Position numbers and translations under genes: made by a program
Shown here: in pieces, positions 8,869 to 17,936 of the stretch
Position numbering within the stretch: position 1 is the stretch's first letter
Layout: each line of letters starts with the position of its first letter
The notes under the pieces: model-generated
What the model saw: only the letters and a program-made list of their open reading frames with translations
What the model was told of the DNA's origin: nothing
Database searches by the model: none
DNA from: Sheuella amnicola
GTDB taxonomy: Bacteria > Pseudomonadota > Gammaproteobacteria > Burkholderiales > Burkholderiaceae_B
Direction: 5' to 3'
Length of the DNA stretch: 64,000 nt
Assembly (NCBI RefSeq): GCF_010499255.1
Contig: NZ_JAAGRN010000005.1
Coordinates: forward strand, 283,772-347,771

Positions 8869-9975
8869 TCACTCTTCAGTCGTAAAGTCATTTACCGCAG
8901 CGATGACTGTCTGTACGTCACGGTCACTCATTTGAGGATGGCAGGGTAATGACAAACACGTATTAGCATGGCACTCACTGTGACCCAACCCTTGTGGATC
9001 ACGAGCAACTTGTTGACACGGCACTTGGTTATGTATCGGAATCGGATAATGAATCAATGCCTGGATACCGTTCTTGTGCAGATGTGCTTGCAATTCATCA
9101 CGCTTCTCACACAGCACGACAAATAAATGATACACATGCGCCGTTTTGAACTGAGGCTCTGCAAGCAAACGAACTGCTTTGTTATTCAGACCTACTCGAT
9201 ATAAGGCAGCAATCTCTTGACGGCGTTGGGTATTAGCCTCAAGCCACTTCAAACGCGTATGTAATATTGCGGCCTGCAACTCATCCAGCCGGCTATTCAT
9301 GCCCAGTTCCGGATGCTGATAGCGAACACTTTGTCCATAATTTCTAAGACATTGTGCTCGCGTTGCAATTGTCTCTGTATTTGTAACAAGCATCCCCGCA
9401 TCACCTGGCGCACCAAGATTTTTAGTCGGGTAGAAACTATACGCGCCTAAAACCCCAAAATGTCCTGCCACACGACCATTCATACTTGCAAGGTGTGATT
9501 GTGCACAATCTTCAACTAATGCAATTTTATTTTTATGACAAAAGTTGACCCAATTTTGCATGTCACGTATTTGTCCATACAAATGGACAAGAACAACTGC
9601 TTTTGTTTTTTCAGACAGACAACGGTTGACGCTTTCCAATGATAAGAGACCTGTTTCCGGGTCGATATCCGCAAGCACAGGCGTTGCACCGGCTCTAATC
9701 ACCGCAAGTACAGTTGCAAAAGCCGTCATTGGTGTCGTGATAACTTCATCTCCCGGACCGATATCTAAACAGCGCAGACCGATTTCAATCGCATCGACCC
9801 CATTGCCTACACCGACACCAAAATCCACACCACACAGCTTTGCCCATGCAGCTTCAAACGCTGCAACTTCGGGCCCAAGAACATACCAACCTGAGTCGAA
9901 TACTCGCTTAGCCGCCTCAAGCATTGCATCACGAACCTCTACCGGTTCGGCCTTGAAGTCATTCATTAAAATCAT
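8869..9975 (-). CDS. DegT/DnrJ/EryC1/StrS-type sugar aminotransferase (PLP)
   Basis: 368 residues, the usual length for fold-type I sugar aminotransferases that convert an NDP-keto-sugar to an amino sugar with glutamate as amino donor. Visible landmarks: G-V-G-N-G-V-D-A near 54-62 (phosphate cup), V-E-D-C-A-Q-S-H at 154-161 (Asp holding the PLP ring), S-F-Y-P-T-K-N-L at 180-187 with Lys185 as the Schiff-base lysine, and R-N-Y-G at 211-214. The start overlaps the SDR stop as ATGA. Met4 is an alternative. No matching nucleotidyltransferase or 4,6-dehydratase of the dTDP type is in the window. The keto-sugar may come from elsewhere or from the GDP-mannose branch. Confidence 0.88.
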   Translation of the reverse strand: MILMNDFKAEPVEVRDAMLEAAKRVFDSGWYVLGPEVAAFEAAWAKLCGVDFGVGVGNGVDAIEIGLRCLDIGPGDEVITTPMTAFATVLAVIRAGATPVLADIDPETGLLSLESVNRCLSEKTKAVVLVHLYGQIRDMQNWVNFCHKNKIALVEDCAQSHLASMNGRVAGHFGVLGAYSFYPTKNLGAPGDAGMLVTNTETIATRAQCLRNYGQSVRYQHPELGMNSRLDELQAAILHTRLKWLEANTQRRQEIAALYRVGLNNKAVRLLAEPQFKTAHVYHLFVVLCEKRDELQAHLHKNGIQALIHYPIPIHNQVPCQQVARDPQGLGHSECHANTCLSLPCHPQMSDRDVQTVIAAVNDFTTEE

Positions 9976-10964
9976 GACTGTATATCCCAGTAGTGTCTGT
10001 GGTGTTCTTTGTAATATTGAAGTGTCTTTTCAAGACCATTTTTCAGACTCGTTTTGGGTTGCCACCCAAGTTCATGACGAATCAACGAAAAATCACTGTA
10101 ATAATCCCCAATATCAATCGCTTTACGCTCAGGAGGAAATGGAATCATCTTGTATTGTGCGCCAGGAGATATTCCTATCATCAGTTGCGCCAAACTCTTT
10201 AAATCTATGACTTCCTGACTGCCAAGGTTATAGACTTTTCCATTTGCTGTTTCACTTTGGCCAGCAAGCAATAAAGCCTCTACGCAATCATCGACGTGAT
10301 TAAAGTCTCTTTTTTGTAATCCATCGCCAAATATCTCAATTGGATCCCCCTCGATCATGCGTCGAATCCAAATACCCAAAAATGTCTGCCGCGCGTCCTT
10401 GACGCGCATTCCGTTACCGTAGGTATTCGTTAGCCTCAAGGCACACGTTCTCAAACCGTAGACATTGTTGTAGAGCAAGTGATACCACTCACCGGCCAGC
10501 TTATTAATTCCATTGACATCAACCGGTCGGATGGGATGTTTTTCATCCACGGGAAGATAATCAGGTTTGCCGTACAACTGTCGCGTGCTGGCAAATATAA
10601 TCTTTGTCTGGGGATTCTTGGCGCGACAGACTTCCAACAGACTCAACTGCGCAGCAGCATTAATATCCAGATCCGTTTTAGGATCTGTCATTGAATCTAG
10701 ATGGCTAGTCTGTCCTGCTAAATTAAATACATATTCCTGATCTTTAATCAGATATTCCATCGCATAAGTATCGCGAACATCACTGATGTTGATGACGACT
10801 TCATTTTTAATATCATCAATATTGAAGTTATTACCGCCATACTGCGGAATCAGACTATCGATCAGGGTAACTTTGGCGCCCTGATTTACTAAGGATCGAG
10901 CAAGATTTGAACCAATAAAACCTAATCCTCCAGTAATTAAAATTTTTTTATTTAAGTAAAACAT
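9972..10964 (-). CDS. NAD(P)-dependent sugar epimerase/dehydratase (extended SDR) with atypical active site
   Basis: 330 residues. A Rossmann T-G-G-L-G-F-I-G at 11-18 and S-T-R-Q-L-Y-G near 126-132 mark an extended short-chain dehydrogenase acting on an NDP-sugar. Where the family has catalytic Tyr-x-x-x-Lys, this protein reads D-V-N-G-I-N-K, so Asn151 replaces Tyr while Lys155 remains. The rest, including R-L-T-N-T-Y-G and the sugar-nucleotide region F-G-D-G-x-Q-K-R-D-F, is intact. It therefore looks like a coherent subfamily rather than a decayed gene. It overlaps the aminotransferase by ATGA, so the two probably act on the same nucleotide sugar. Ribosome site AAGGG precedes the ATG. Confidence 0.82.
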   Translation of the reverse strand: MFYLNKKILITGGLGFIGSNLARSLVNQGAKVTLIDSLIPQYGGNNFNIDDIKNEVVINISDVRDTYAMEYLIKDQEYVFNLAGQTSHLDSMTDPKTDLDINAAAQLSLLEVCRAKNPQTKIIFASTRQLYGKPDYLPVDEKHPIRPVDVNGINKLAGEWYHLLYNNVYGLRTCALRLTNTYGNGMRVKDARQTFLGIWIRRMIEGDPIEIFGDGLQKRDFNHVDDCVEALLLAGQSETANGKVYNLGSQEVIDLKSLAQLMIGISPGAQYKMIPFPPERKAIDIGDYYSDFSLIRHELGWQPKTSLKNGLEKTLQYYKEHHRHYWDIQS

Positions 10965-10968
10965 TACT

Positions 10969-12714
10969 TTAACCCTTATTCGTTTTACAAAAAATATGAC
11001 CTTTCCATACTGCTCTATCGTCTAAATTATCTATTGCTAGGAAATCTTCAATTAAAGTATAGTTATTATTAACTAATAATTGGATTACTTTATTTTCAAT
11101 TAAAAACCAGCACGGATACGTAGCAGAATATATACTGTCAGGAACAGTTTGGATTCTTAATAAATCAATTATTGAATTTTTATAATAACAAGTTCTATCT
11201 AAAACAATAACATCAGCATTTATTTTAATTAGATCTTTTAATATTTGGTATGGGTCAGGTAAATATTGCAATACGGAAGACAACAAAATTACATTTGGAA
11301 TATTTTCCAATAAACAATTAGATAAATTATCATAAAAATTTATGGTTTTATTTTTAAAATATTTATTTCCAGCAACGACATAATTTGGTTGCTCAATCAC
11401 GTTCCATTTAATAGTAGGCAGTAAATTAAGAAATTTTCTATTTTGATAATAACTACTACCTAAAGATCCACCATAGTCAATAACATTTAGATTTCCATTT
11501 GAACGCGAAGAGGCAAGTAATAGTCCAGCAAGCAAGGGCCATGAATATTCGATATGATCAAACAGCACTGAGTCTCTTTCATATACGGCAGCCCCACTCG
11601 CAACTAATTTAGTTGATGAAATGACCTTTTCTAAAATATCTGAACTATTGTATCCAATACAATTCTGAAGCGCATCTTCCCATTTAAAATATTCACCATT
11701 AAAGACAATTTGCTCCTGAGGTTCAGAGTTTTTAGTATCTTTAGTGCTTTTTTTTATTAGAAAAAAATTATTGTACAAAGTAAAAAAAATTGGGGGTGTA
11801 ATTAATCTAATTATTGATTTTATTTTATTCTTGATTTGAGAGTTCGTTTGAATAAAGCCTTTATTTCTCATGAAATTTTCAAATGCAGTATATGCTCTTT
11901 TCGATACCTCAATTTTGATATCTTGAATTTCTATAGGATCACGACTCGTAATAGATTCGTATTTATCAGTCATGCCCGAGTGAGTGCCAGAATTATCATG
12001 TCCTATATTATTGACTAATGTTTTTCCAGGATATAAAGTCAACATATTCTCAAGATACATAGACGCATGCCAACGAATTGCCCAAGATTGATTTTGACCT
12101 TTCACCTGACTGGAAAGCATTTCTGAATAAGGATAAGCGCCATGAAAATCGAAATCTTCGATCAAATCACTATTTTTTAACTTTCTCAAAAGCTCCATAC
12201 CATCGGGATTAAATTTTTGCCACGCTCTACGCCAAGTGGCCCATCCCCAACAATCGGCCCCCCTTAAAAAGAAAGTATTTGGTAATTTTTGTTCTACCGG
12301 ATATACATATCCATGGATACTAGCTACTTGATTTTCATATTTATATTTCACTAATCCAGTATTCATGAAACGTAAAAAGTATGGTGAAGTTAAAATATCA
12401 TCTTCTAAAACAATAATATTTTCATACTTTTCAAGAATTTCTGTAACCCCATTTATTATTGACTTTGCCAATCCATAATTAATATTACGTTCAATTATAT
12501 GTATTGATTTAAAACCTCTTACAGTTCTTACGTAATCTCTTACCTGTGAAACCAATTCTAAATCCTGGTTTCCGCGCGGGCCATCACAATATATATATAA
12601 TTCCGATTCACTTGCCTCTTTGTTTAAGAGTAAAGCATCTATTACTAATTTAGTATGATCAGGACGACGGAATGCAAATAAAGCTATTGGAGCAAACATT
12701 AATTCCATTCCCAT
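10969..12714 (-). CDS. Bifunctional GT-A glycosyltransferase fused to a TIGR04325-like methyltransferase
   Basis: 581 residues. Residues 6-300 match the GT-A paralogues elsewhere in this locus: A-F-R-R-P near 14-18, Y-C-D-G-P-R-G at 42-48, V-L-E-D-D-I at 102-107 as the acidic metal site and C-W-G-W-A-T-W-R-R-A-W at 155-165. After a hydrophobic, basic linker (about 295-330), residues 335-581 form a second domain with G-E-Y-F-K-W-E-D-A and V-I-D-Y-G-G-S-L-G-S (411-420, SAM-binding glycine loop), resembling TIGR04325 methyltransferases. A protein that adds and then methylates a sugar is a reasonable reading. ATGs at residues 3 and 6 are alternative starts. GGAATGGA lies before Met6. AT-rich. Confidence 0.75.
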   Translation of the reverse strand: MGMELMFAPIALFAFRRPDHTKLVIDALLLNKEASESELYIYCDGPRGNQDLELVSQVRDYVRTVRGFKSIHIIERNINYGLAKSIINGVTEILEKYENIIVLEDDILTSPYFLRFMNTGLVKYKYENQVASIHGYVYPVEQKLPNTFFLRGADCWGWATWRRAWQKFNPDGMELLRKLKNSDLIEDFDFHGAYPYSEMLSSQVKGQNQSWAIRWHASMYLENMLTLYPGKTLVNNIGHDNSGTHSGMTDKYESITSRDPIEIQDIKIEVSKRAYTAFENFMRNKGFIQTNSQIKNKIKSIIRLITPPIFFTLYNNFFLIKKSTKDTKNSEPQEQIVFNGEYFKWEDALQNCIGYNSSDILEKVISSTKLVASGAAVYERDSVLFDHIEYSWPLLAGLLLASSRSNGNLNVIDYGGSLGSSYYQNRKFLNLLPTIKWNVIEQPNYVVAGNKYFKNKTINFYDNLSNCLLENIPNVILLSSVLQYLPDPYQILKDLIKINADVIVLDRTCYYKNSIIDLLRIQTVPDSIYSATYPCWFLIENKVIQLLVNNNYTLIEDFLAIDNLDDRAVWKGHIFCKTNKG

Positions 12715-12757
12715 TTAATCTAAAGATCGACTACTTCATTATTAATATTAGAAATAT

Positions 12758-13507
12758 TCAATCTCGGCTTTCAAAAAATATTGTGTTATACACTTTGCAA
12801 ATCGGATCATACCCAACACTACTTAAATACATTGACAAAGGACACTCACTTATTTTGTCAATATTCGTTCGAAGTGTTTCTGCCAAAATATACTTTGGTC
12901 TATATTTTAACCAATTATTAGACTGTAAAACTTCAAGATCTTTACCTTCAACATCTATTGACATGAAATCGATACTTTGACTTGGACTCAAATGAATATC
13001 TAATATCTCTTCAAGTCGCCTGACCTCAACCTTAACCACATTAATAATCTTGTATGGAGAAACACTTTTTATTTTTGCTTCTTCCTGATCAAATGTATTT
13101 AAAGCAGGTTCATTAAATTGATAATAATTTTCTTCTCCTTTCGATAGTCCAATTCCGCACTCTATATTTATGTCTCGAGGCCTATGTTTCTTAAAGACAT
13201 CCATCGATTCAGGTTGAGCATCAACGTTAATACCACTCCAACCTCTTAAATAAAATAAATACGTATTTGAAAACCTTGTTGGGTGATGAGCGCCTATATC
13301 TATATAAAACCCTTTTTCATTATTTTCTAACAATCTTGCCAAAACCAAATCCTCACCATCTTGCGCATAACAAATTTGAGGTGGAGTTAATCCTGACTTT
13401 AATATCTCTATGGTTGTTTTTCCATTTGAATTTTGTTCCAAAATACTATTATCTTTTCCTTTAAAAAATTTTTTAAAAATAAAATCAATTTTTTTATATG
13501 CTTTCAA
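12758..13507 (-). CDS. FkbM-family methyltransferase
   Basis: 249 residues. Q-I-C-Y-A-Q-D-G-E-D near 44-53, Y-I-D-I-G-A-H-H-P at 68-76 (SAM loop), N-V-D-A-Q-P-E at 94-100 and D-F-M-S-I-D-V-E-G-K near 187-196 are the standard FkbM landmarks. These enzymes O-methylate sugars in glycan clusters. The first ATG in the area opens a three-codon dead end, so the visible start is TTG at 13507, with AAGG about ten bases upstream. A start further inside is possible because the first 40 residues are not conserved in the family. It sits between the first ABC exporter and a GT/methyltransferase fusion in the AT-rich segment. Confidence 0.82.
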   Translation of the reverse strand: MKAYKKIDFIFKKFFKGKDNSILEQNSNGKTTIEILKSGLTPPQICYAQDGEDLVLARLLENNEKGFYIDIGAHHPTRFSNTYLFYLRGWSGINVDAQPESMDVFKKHRPRDINIECGIGLSKGEENYYQFNEPALNTFDQEEAKIKSVSPYKIINVVKVEVRRLEEILDIHLSPSQSIDFMSIDVEGKDLEVLQSNNWLKYRPKYILAETLRTNIDKISECPLSMYLSSVGYDPICKVYNTIFFESRD

Positions 13508-13555
13508 ATCATTGGCCTTAATTTATAGTTATGTATTTATCAGATTAACGAAAAA

Positions 13556-14350
13556 TTAAATAACATCACCAAAACTTGGTGATAATCTCTTAAAGAGTAA
13601 ACTTCCAATTGACATAAAAATGATAACCAAGGACCAAAAATATAGCGTTGAAATAAAAAAATGCGGTCCAAAAGGCTCACCTAATATTGATGCGCGATAG
13701 CCATGGATTGGATAATAAAAAGGATTAGCGTACATCACGAAAGCAATTGCTTTGGGAAACCTCTCGGGTTCCCAAAATATTGGTGATATCCAAAAATCTA
13801 ATTGTAAAAAAATACTAACTATGTGTCTCGTATCTTTCCAAAATACACCTAAAGTTGATACTATCCAACTAATTCCCAGCAGCAATGTACTAACACATAT
13901 AAAGTAATAAATGACTCCAAAAATATTATATTTAATATTTAAATCAAATACTAAATATAGAACTATGATTACTCCAAGAATTAAAAATATGTGTATATAT
14001 GTCGAGGCATAAATTTTTATAAGACCAAGTAGTCTCATATCAAATGATTTATGCCTATTTAAATAACCATACTCTCTTATCATGTTTACAGACGAGTTCA
14101 TTGTCGCACTTATAAATGTCCAAAGAATAATCTGTGGTAACACCCACGCTACGAATGGAATGTCGCTTGTAGTAGTGTTTTTCATTGTGAATTGAAAAAA
14201 TACTAACGTGACTAAAACACTAATAAGTGGATCAATAATCAGCCAAGCATTCCCAAACACCGAACCCGTGTAAGCCGATGACATATCACGTTTTGCCAAT
14301 TCTACGATTAGAGTTCTCTTCGTTATTATGGACTTAAAGAATTCAAACAT
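13556..14350 (-). CDS. wzm: Polysaccharide ABC exporter, membrane permease (first Wzm)
   Basis: 264 residues with six hydrophobic segments and an N-terminal amphipathic stretch containing L-A-K-R-D-M-S-S-A-Y-T-G-S, the arrangement of ABC-2/Wzm-KpsM-TagG permeases that move undecaprenyl-linked polysaccharide across the inner membrane. It overlaps the ATP-binding gene by eight bases, the usual Wzm/Wzt coupling. A second, clearly different Wzm/Wzt pair lies at 52556-54567, so this exporter probably serves another glycan. Gene name by role only. Confidence 0.85.
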   Translation of the reverse strand: MFEFFKSIITKRTLIVELAKRDMSSAYTGSVFGNAWLIIDPLISVLVTLVFFQFTMKNTTTSDIPFVAWVLPQIILWTFISATMNSSVNMIREYGYLNRHKSFDMRLLGLIKIYASTYIHIFLILGVIIVLYLVFDLNIKYNIFGVIYYFICVSTLLLGISWIVSTLGVFWKDTRHIVSIFLQLDFWISPIFWEPERFPKAIAFVMYANPFYYPIHGYRASILGEPFGPHFFISTLYFWSLVIIFMSIGSLLFKRLSPSFGDVI

Positions 14351-15629
14351 TTTTTACATACTCAAAATCACCTTGTGGAATCAAAACGTAGCCGCCTTGA
14401 TTTTCTGTAATATGATTTTTCTTATGATTTATATAAATCGTTGAATCATAATCATATTTTTCTAACAAATGTCCATCATTACCTTCTGAACAACCAAGTG
14501 TAATAGAATAATCATCAGATGCTAGGAAAGGAATTTCAAATTTGAATTTTGCTATATTTAAACTTTGAGATTCAAATTTTTCTTTTGTTTGATTAAAGAA
14601 TTCAGAGTTTATATGTATTGCAATCATACCTTGACGATTATGTATCGTTACACCAAAAGAGTGCATCTCAATAAATTCTTTCGTTCTGAATTCAATCTGA
14701 AACTCAACCCATTTACCTGCACATAACTCTGACAGGGACGATTCATTTTCAACATCATAAAATCTGTATTTAGTTATCTCTATCTTTGTACTTTTAACAG
14801 TATGTCTATTTTCGTTTGGTATGGTCCATAATTCTTCATTAATATCTCTATTATTTTGAATTTGAGACCCTTTTTTTTGAATTCTTGTACTCGGCATTGT
14901 GCCATGCATCATGTAACTTCTAAAATCTTCCGATACAGTTTTTGCATCGCCTGAAGATATTAAGTGACCTGAATTAATCCATGCTGCTTTATCACAAAAG
15001 GTTTTAACCGCATTGATGTCATGCGTTACCAGTACTATAGTTTTTCCAGCATTTTTAAATTCCCGCATTTTTGCTAGACATTTTTGCGTAAAACTAATGT
15101 CACCAACAGAAAGTACCTCATCGGCGATCAAAATATCAGGGTTACCTGCGATTGCTGTTGCGAATGCTAGTCTTGAATACATTCCTGATGAGTATGTTTT
15201 AACTGGATAGTCAATAAAATCTCCTAACTCAGAAAAATCTGTAACAAAGTCTGTGATCTGCTCGTGATCACTGACTAAATTTTGAGCCATTCTTGAGTAC
15301 TTTATATTTTCTTTTCCTGTTAACTCAGGATCAAATCCTAAACCTAATTGCAATAATGCAACATTACCAACGCAATTAATTTCTCCGCTTGTCGCGCTTA
15401 ATTGCCCTGCAATTATTTTTAATAAGGTTGACTTTCCAGATCCATTTTTACCTAATATTCCCCAAAATTCACCCTTATGAATTTCAAACGATACTGAATT
15501 TAATGCTTGAAATTCTTTAAATTTTACATTTAGTCCAAATGCCTCTTTTAATCGATCCTTGGGACTCGAATATATTTTATATTTTTTTGATACATCTCTA
15601 ATATCTATCGCTAAATTATCAATTTTCAT
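14343..15629 (-). CDS. wzt: Polysaccharide ABC exporter, ATP-binding protein with C-terminal glycan-binding domain (first Wzt)
   Basis: 428 residues. The nucleotide-binding domain (1-240) has Walker A G-K-N-G-S-G-K-S-T at 60-68, signature Y-S-S-G-M at 146-150, Walker B I-L-I-A-D-E at 166-171 and the switch His203. After a linker, residues 275-428 form a beta-rich extension like the Wzt C-terminal domain, which in the E. coli O8/O9a systems binds the modified non-reducing end of the polymer before export. This suggests chain length set by a terminal modification. Two methyltransferase genes flank the exporter and could make the cap (inference). AT-rich, with a run of eight A near 14871-14878. 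Confidence 0.88.
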   Translation of the reverse strand: MKIDNLAIDIRDVSKKYKIYSSPKDRLKEAFGLNVKFKEFQALNSVSFEIHKGEFWGILGKNGSGKSTLLKIIAGQLSATSGEINCVGNVALLQLGLGFDPELTGKENIKYSRMAQNLVSDHEQITDFVTDFSELGDFIDYPVKTYSSGMYSRLAFATAIAGNPDILIADEVLSVGDISFTQKCLAKMREFKNAGKTIVLVTHDINAVKTFCDKAAWINSGHLISSGDAKTVSEDFRSYMMHGTMPSTRIQKKGSQIQNNRDINEELWTIPNENRHTVKSTKIEITKYRFYDVENESSLSELCAGKWVEFQIEFRTKEFIEMHSFGVTIHNRQGMIAIHINSEFFNQTKEKFESQSLNIAKFKFEIPFLASDDYSITLGCSEGNDGHLLEKYDYDSTIYINHKKNHITENQGGYVLIPQGDFEYVKNV

Positions 15630-15718
15630 ATTGGCCGCTAATTTAAATTTCAGTATCTGTATTTTGCCGATATAAATCAGTAGATATTTTATTAGTTTAT
15701 TTACTTTATTTGTAATGT

Positions 15719-16477
15719 TTATTTTTTTATAAATATCGTTCGCCAGCCGTGATCATTGTACGGGCCTGGGCCCCAATATTCTTCAATTTTGAACCCACTA
15801 GATTTTGAAACTTCTTCAACAATTCGGTAAGCTTCTCGCTCTGCATTATCTAGTACGATATAACCACCATCCTTGATTTTCGGTAATGCATGCATGAAAC
15901 ACGAAGGTCTAGATCTTCCATCTATAAGAATTAAATCAAAATATTTATCTTCATATTGATCAATCGTTGTTACATAGTCTTTGAATGATTGGCCTGACAT
16001 CGACTCATCTGTTGTTGTGTACAGAGAAGGATCTGCTCCATCACCAGTTATTGGTATTTCTGTGACTCTCGGTTGTTTCAAATAACCTGTCCATTTCAAA
16101 TCTTTTACATCAGACATTACATTTTTAGTTCTTAAAAACCATTCTGAATCATGTTCAACGCTTATTAATTCCCCAACTCTCTTTGAAAAAAAGACTGTTG
16201 AGCCCCCGATTCCAAATTCGAAGACCTTACTTTCTTTATTTAATAATGTTTCCATGTACTCCATTGCATTAAATGGCACCCATGGATAACCATCCTGTAA
16301 AGGTCCACCAACAGATTGCTTTGTTATTAACCATTTTTTTTCATATTCTTTTGCTTTTTCTTGACTAACGCAATTTGGATGTTCTTTTAGTAATTCTGAA
16401 ATAAATTGCCAATAATTGTTTTTTAGTTTTGTTTCTTGTTTTTTTTGCTTCAATATCTTTAATAATGCTGAAATCAT
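15719..16477 (-). CDS. SAM-dependent methyltransferase-like protein
   Basis: 252 residues from the chosen start. V-F-E-F-G-I-G-G-S-T-V-F-F resembles a SAM-binding motif I, followed by V-E-H-D-S-E-W (motif II) and Y-F-D-L-I-L-I-D-G-R-S-R, a class I methyltransferase-like order also seen in uncharacterised glycan-cluster proteins. The frame is open to a TTG at 16498 and has ATGs at 16483 and 16477. GAGGA lies six bases before the ATG at 16477, ideal spacing, so I chose that one. Its position directly upstream of Wzt/Wzm makes a role in modifying or capping the first exporter's glycan plausible. The substrate is unknown. Confidence 0.7.
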   Translation of the reverse strand: MISALLKILKQKKQETKLKNNYWQFISELLKEHPNCVSQEKAKEYEKKWLITKQSVGGPLQDGYPWVPFNAMEYMETLLNKESKVFEFGIGGSTVFFSKRVGELISVEHDSEWFLRTKNVMSDVKDLKWTGYLKQPRVTEIPITGDGADPSLYTTTDESMSGQSFKDYVTTIDQYEDKYFDLILIDGRSRPSCFMHALPKIKDGGYIVLDNAEREAYRIVEEVSKSSGFKIEEYWGPGPYNDHGWRTIFIKK

Positions 16478-16535
16478 TATCATTCCTCGTCTATTCAAGA
16501 CGCTAAGTCTACTAATCTAATTAATATAGAAATTT

Positions 16536-17936
16536 TTATTTTGTTATCTCATAATAACTTCTAAATACTGGCCAGACGACCCCACCTTGCTTTATATTTT
16601 TTCTTGCCAACATTACCCACTCATCATTGCTTGTTGGAATTGTTATATTTTTTTTGTTTATTGCTTCATTATTTTCAAATAATTTATTTTTTTTAATATC
16701 TTCTATTTTTTCAATTACTTTTATTTTTACTTTTGGCTCAACTTCGGCCATAAGGTATCCCATTATAAGCAAACCCGATACGACGCTGATTATTTTATTT
16801 ATTTTTTCAACCTTCTTCATTACAATTCCAACTATCCAAGCATAACCTAGTACAACTATTGCTTGTGATGCAATCCATTGTCTTGGTAATATCCAATATG
16901 ATTGAGTGTATGATATAAATGCTAGTAGTGAAGAAATAATTAATGCGCCTATGATCATAATTGATGGCTCTACAAACTCTTTTATATTTATTTTATTTTT
17001 TCTTGGCAGAATTACATAAATCAATGGGCAGAATACCGCTAGAGAGATATATATCCGCGCATTACTTATAAATGCAAAGTGACTAAATGCCGTAAACTCC
17101 ACCCATAATGTTTGTGTTATCCACTGAAATGGATCGAATTTAAATATTTCAGTTCTTGTTCTTAACCACGTCAAACTTCCCAAACCAATTGTCAGTACTA
17201 ATACTGTACATGCTAATTGAACATTTATTAAATTAGCCAATTCCTTCATTTTCAAACGTTTTTGATTATTGAACCATTTACTCCATATCGAAAAAATACA
17301 TACTGCGAACCAATATAAAATAAAATAGGGATGCATTAGAGCACCCCATAACACCGAACTCCAACCTAAAATATTTACTATTGCTTTATCTCTATTGTCT
17401 TCAGTTATCGAGTAATAGGCTAACACTCCCACTACTGAAGATGCCAATGGCATGTATGGCCTTGCCTCTCCAATATAATTCATCAAATTAACTTGTCCAA
17501 ATAATGCAACTACATAAGCAATTTGACCTATCAACCCTATTTTTTTTGCCCTTAAAAAAATTATTCCTGCAATGATTAGTAAGCATCCGCTAATTAAACT
17601 TGGCAATCTCATTGCAAACGCATTTGCACCAAAAATTTTAAGCAAATAGTAATCAATTAACATATAAAAGCCAGTCTGGCCATGATTAAATGTTTTCGTG
17701 GTTTTATCGATTACTTTTAATACTTCTACTGTACTTTCAAATCCGCCGAGTGCAAAATGAAGGAACTCATCAATCCATATTGGCTTTGCGTAAGGAATAT
17801 ACAGCGCTAACAATGCTACTGAAATTATAAACAATATGCTGTTTGTGCACCAAGTATAAATTAAACGATTTCTCCTCGTTCTTTCTTTTATTAAGAATGA
17901 ACTGATGTCATTTAATTTATTTTTTTTAATATTCAT
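16536..17936 (-). CDS. GT-C-type membrane glycosyltransferase (GT39/ArnT-like)
   Basis: 466 residues with about ten hydrophobic segments. The first periplasmic loop carries P-I-W-I-D-E-F at 52-58, the acidic pair characteristic of GT-C enzymes of the PMT/ArnT group, which transfer a sugar from a polyprenyl-phosphate donor outside the cytoplasm. F-A-M-R-L-P-S-L near 117-124 follows a second loop, as in that group. The start overlaps the stop of the upstream gene (ATGA). It is very AT-rich, like its neighbours. Acceptor unknown. A side-branch transferase for the locus glycan is the likely job. Confidence 0.68.
   Translation of the reverse strand: MNIKKNKLNDISSFLIKERTRRNRLIYTWCTNSILFIISVALLALYIPYAKPIWIDEFLHFALGGFESTVEVLKVIDKTTKTFNHGQTGFYMLIDYYLLKIFGANAFAMRLPSLISGCLLIIAGIIFLRAKKIGLIGQIAYVVALFGQVNLMNYIGEARPYMPLASSVVGVLAYYSITEDNRDKAIVNILGWSSVLWGALMHPYFILYWFAVCIFSIWSKWFNNQKRLKMKELANLINVQLACTVLVLTIGLGSLTWLRTRTEIFKFDPFQWITQTLWVEFTAFSHFAFISNARIYISLAVFCPLIYVILPRKNKINIKEFVEPSIMIIGALIISSLLAFISYTQSYWILPRQWIASQAIVVLGYAWIVGIVMKKVEKINKIISVVSGLLIMGYLMAEVEPKVKIKVIEKIEDIKKNKLFENNEAINKKNITIPTSNDEWVMLARKNIKQGGVVWPVFRSYYEITK

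Noticed and set aside
7851..8891. Upstream ATG at 8891 as start of the GT-A gene
   Set aside because: It would lie inside the aminotransferase coding region and add residues outside the domain; the ATG at 8861 has a better context.
9545..10210. Open frame of 221 codons on the plus strand
   Set aside because: It lies wholly across the minus-strand aminotransferase and epimerase genes, has no recognisable domain, and its residues (many Ser, Thr and Pro) are typical of an antisense shadow.
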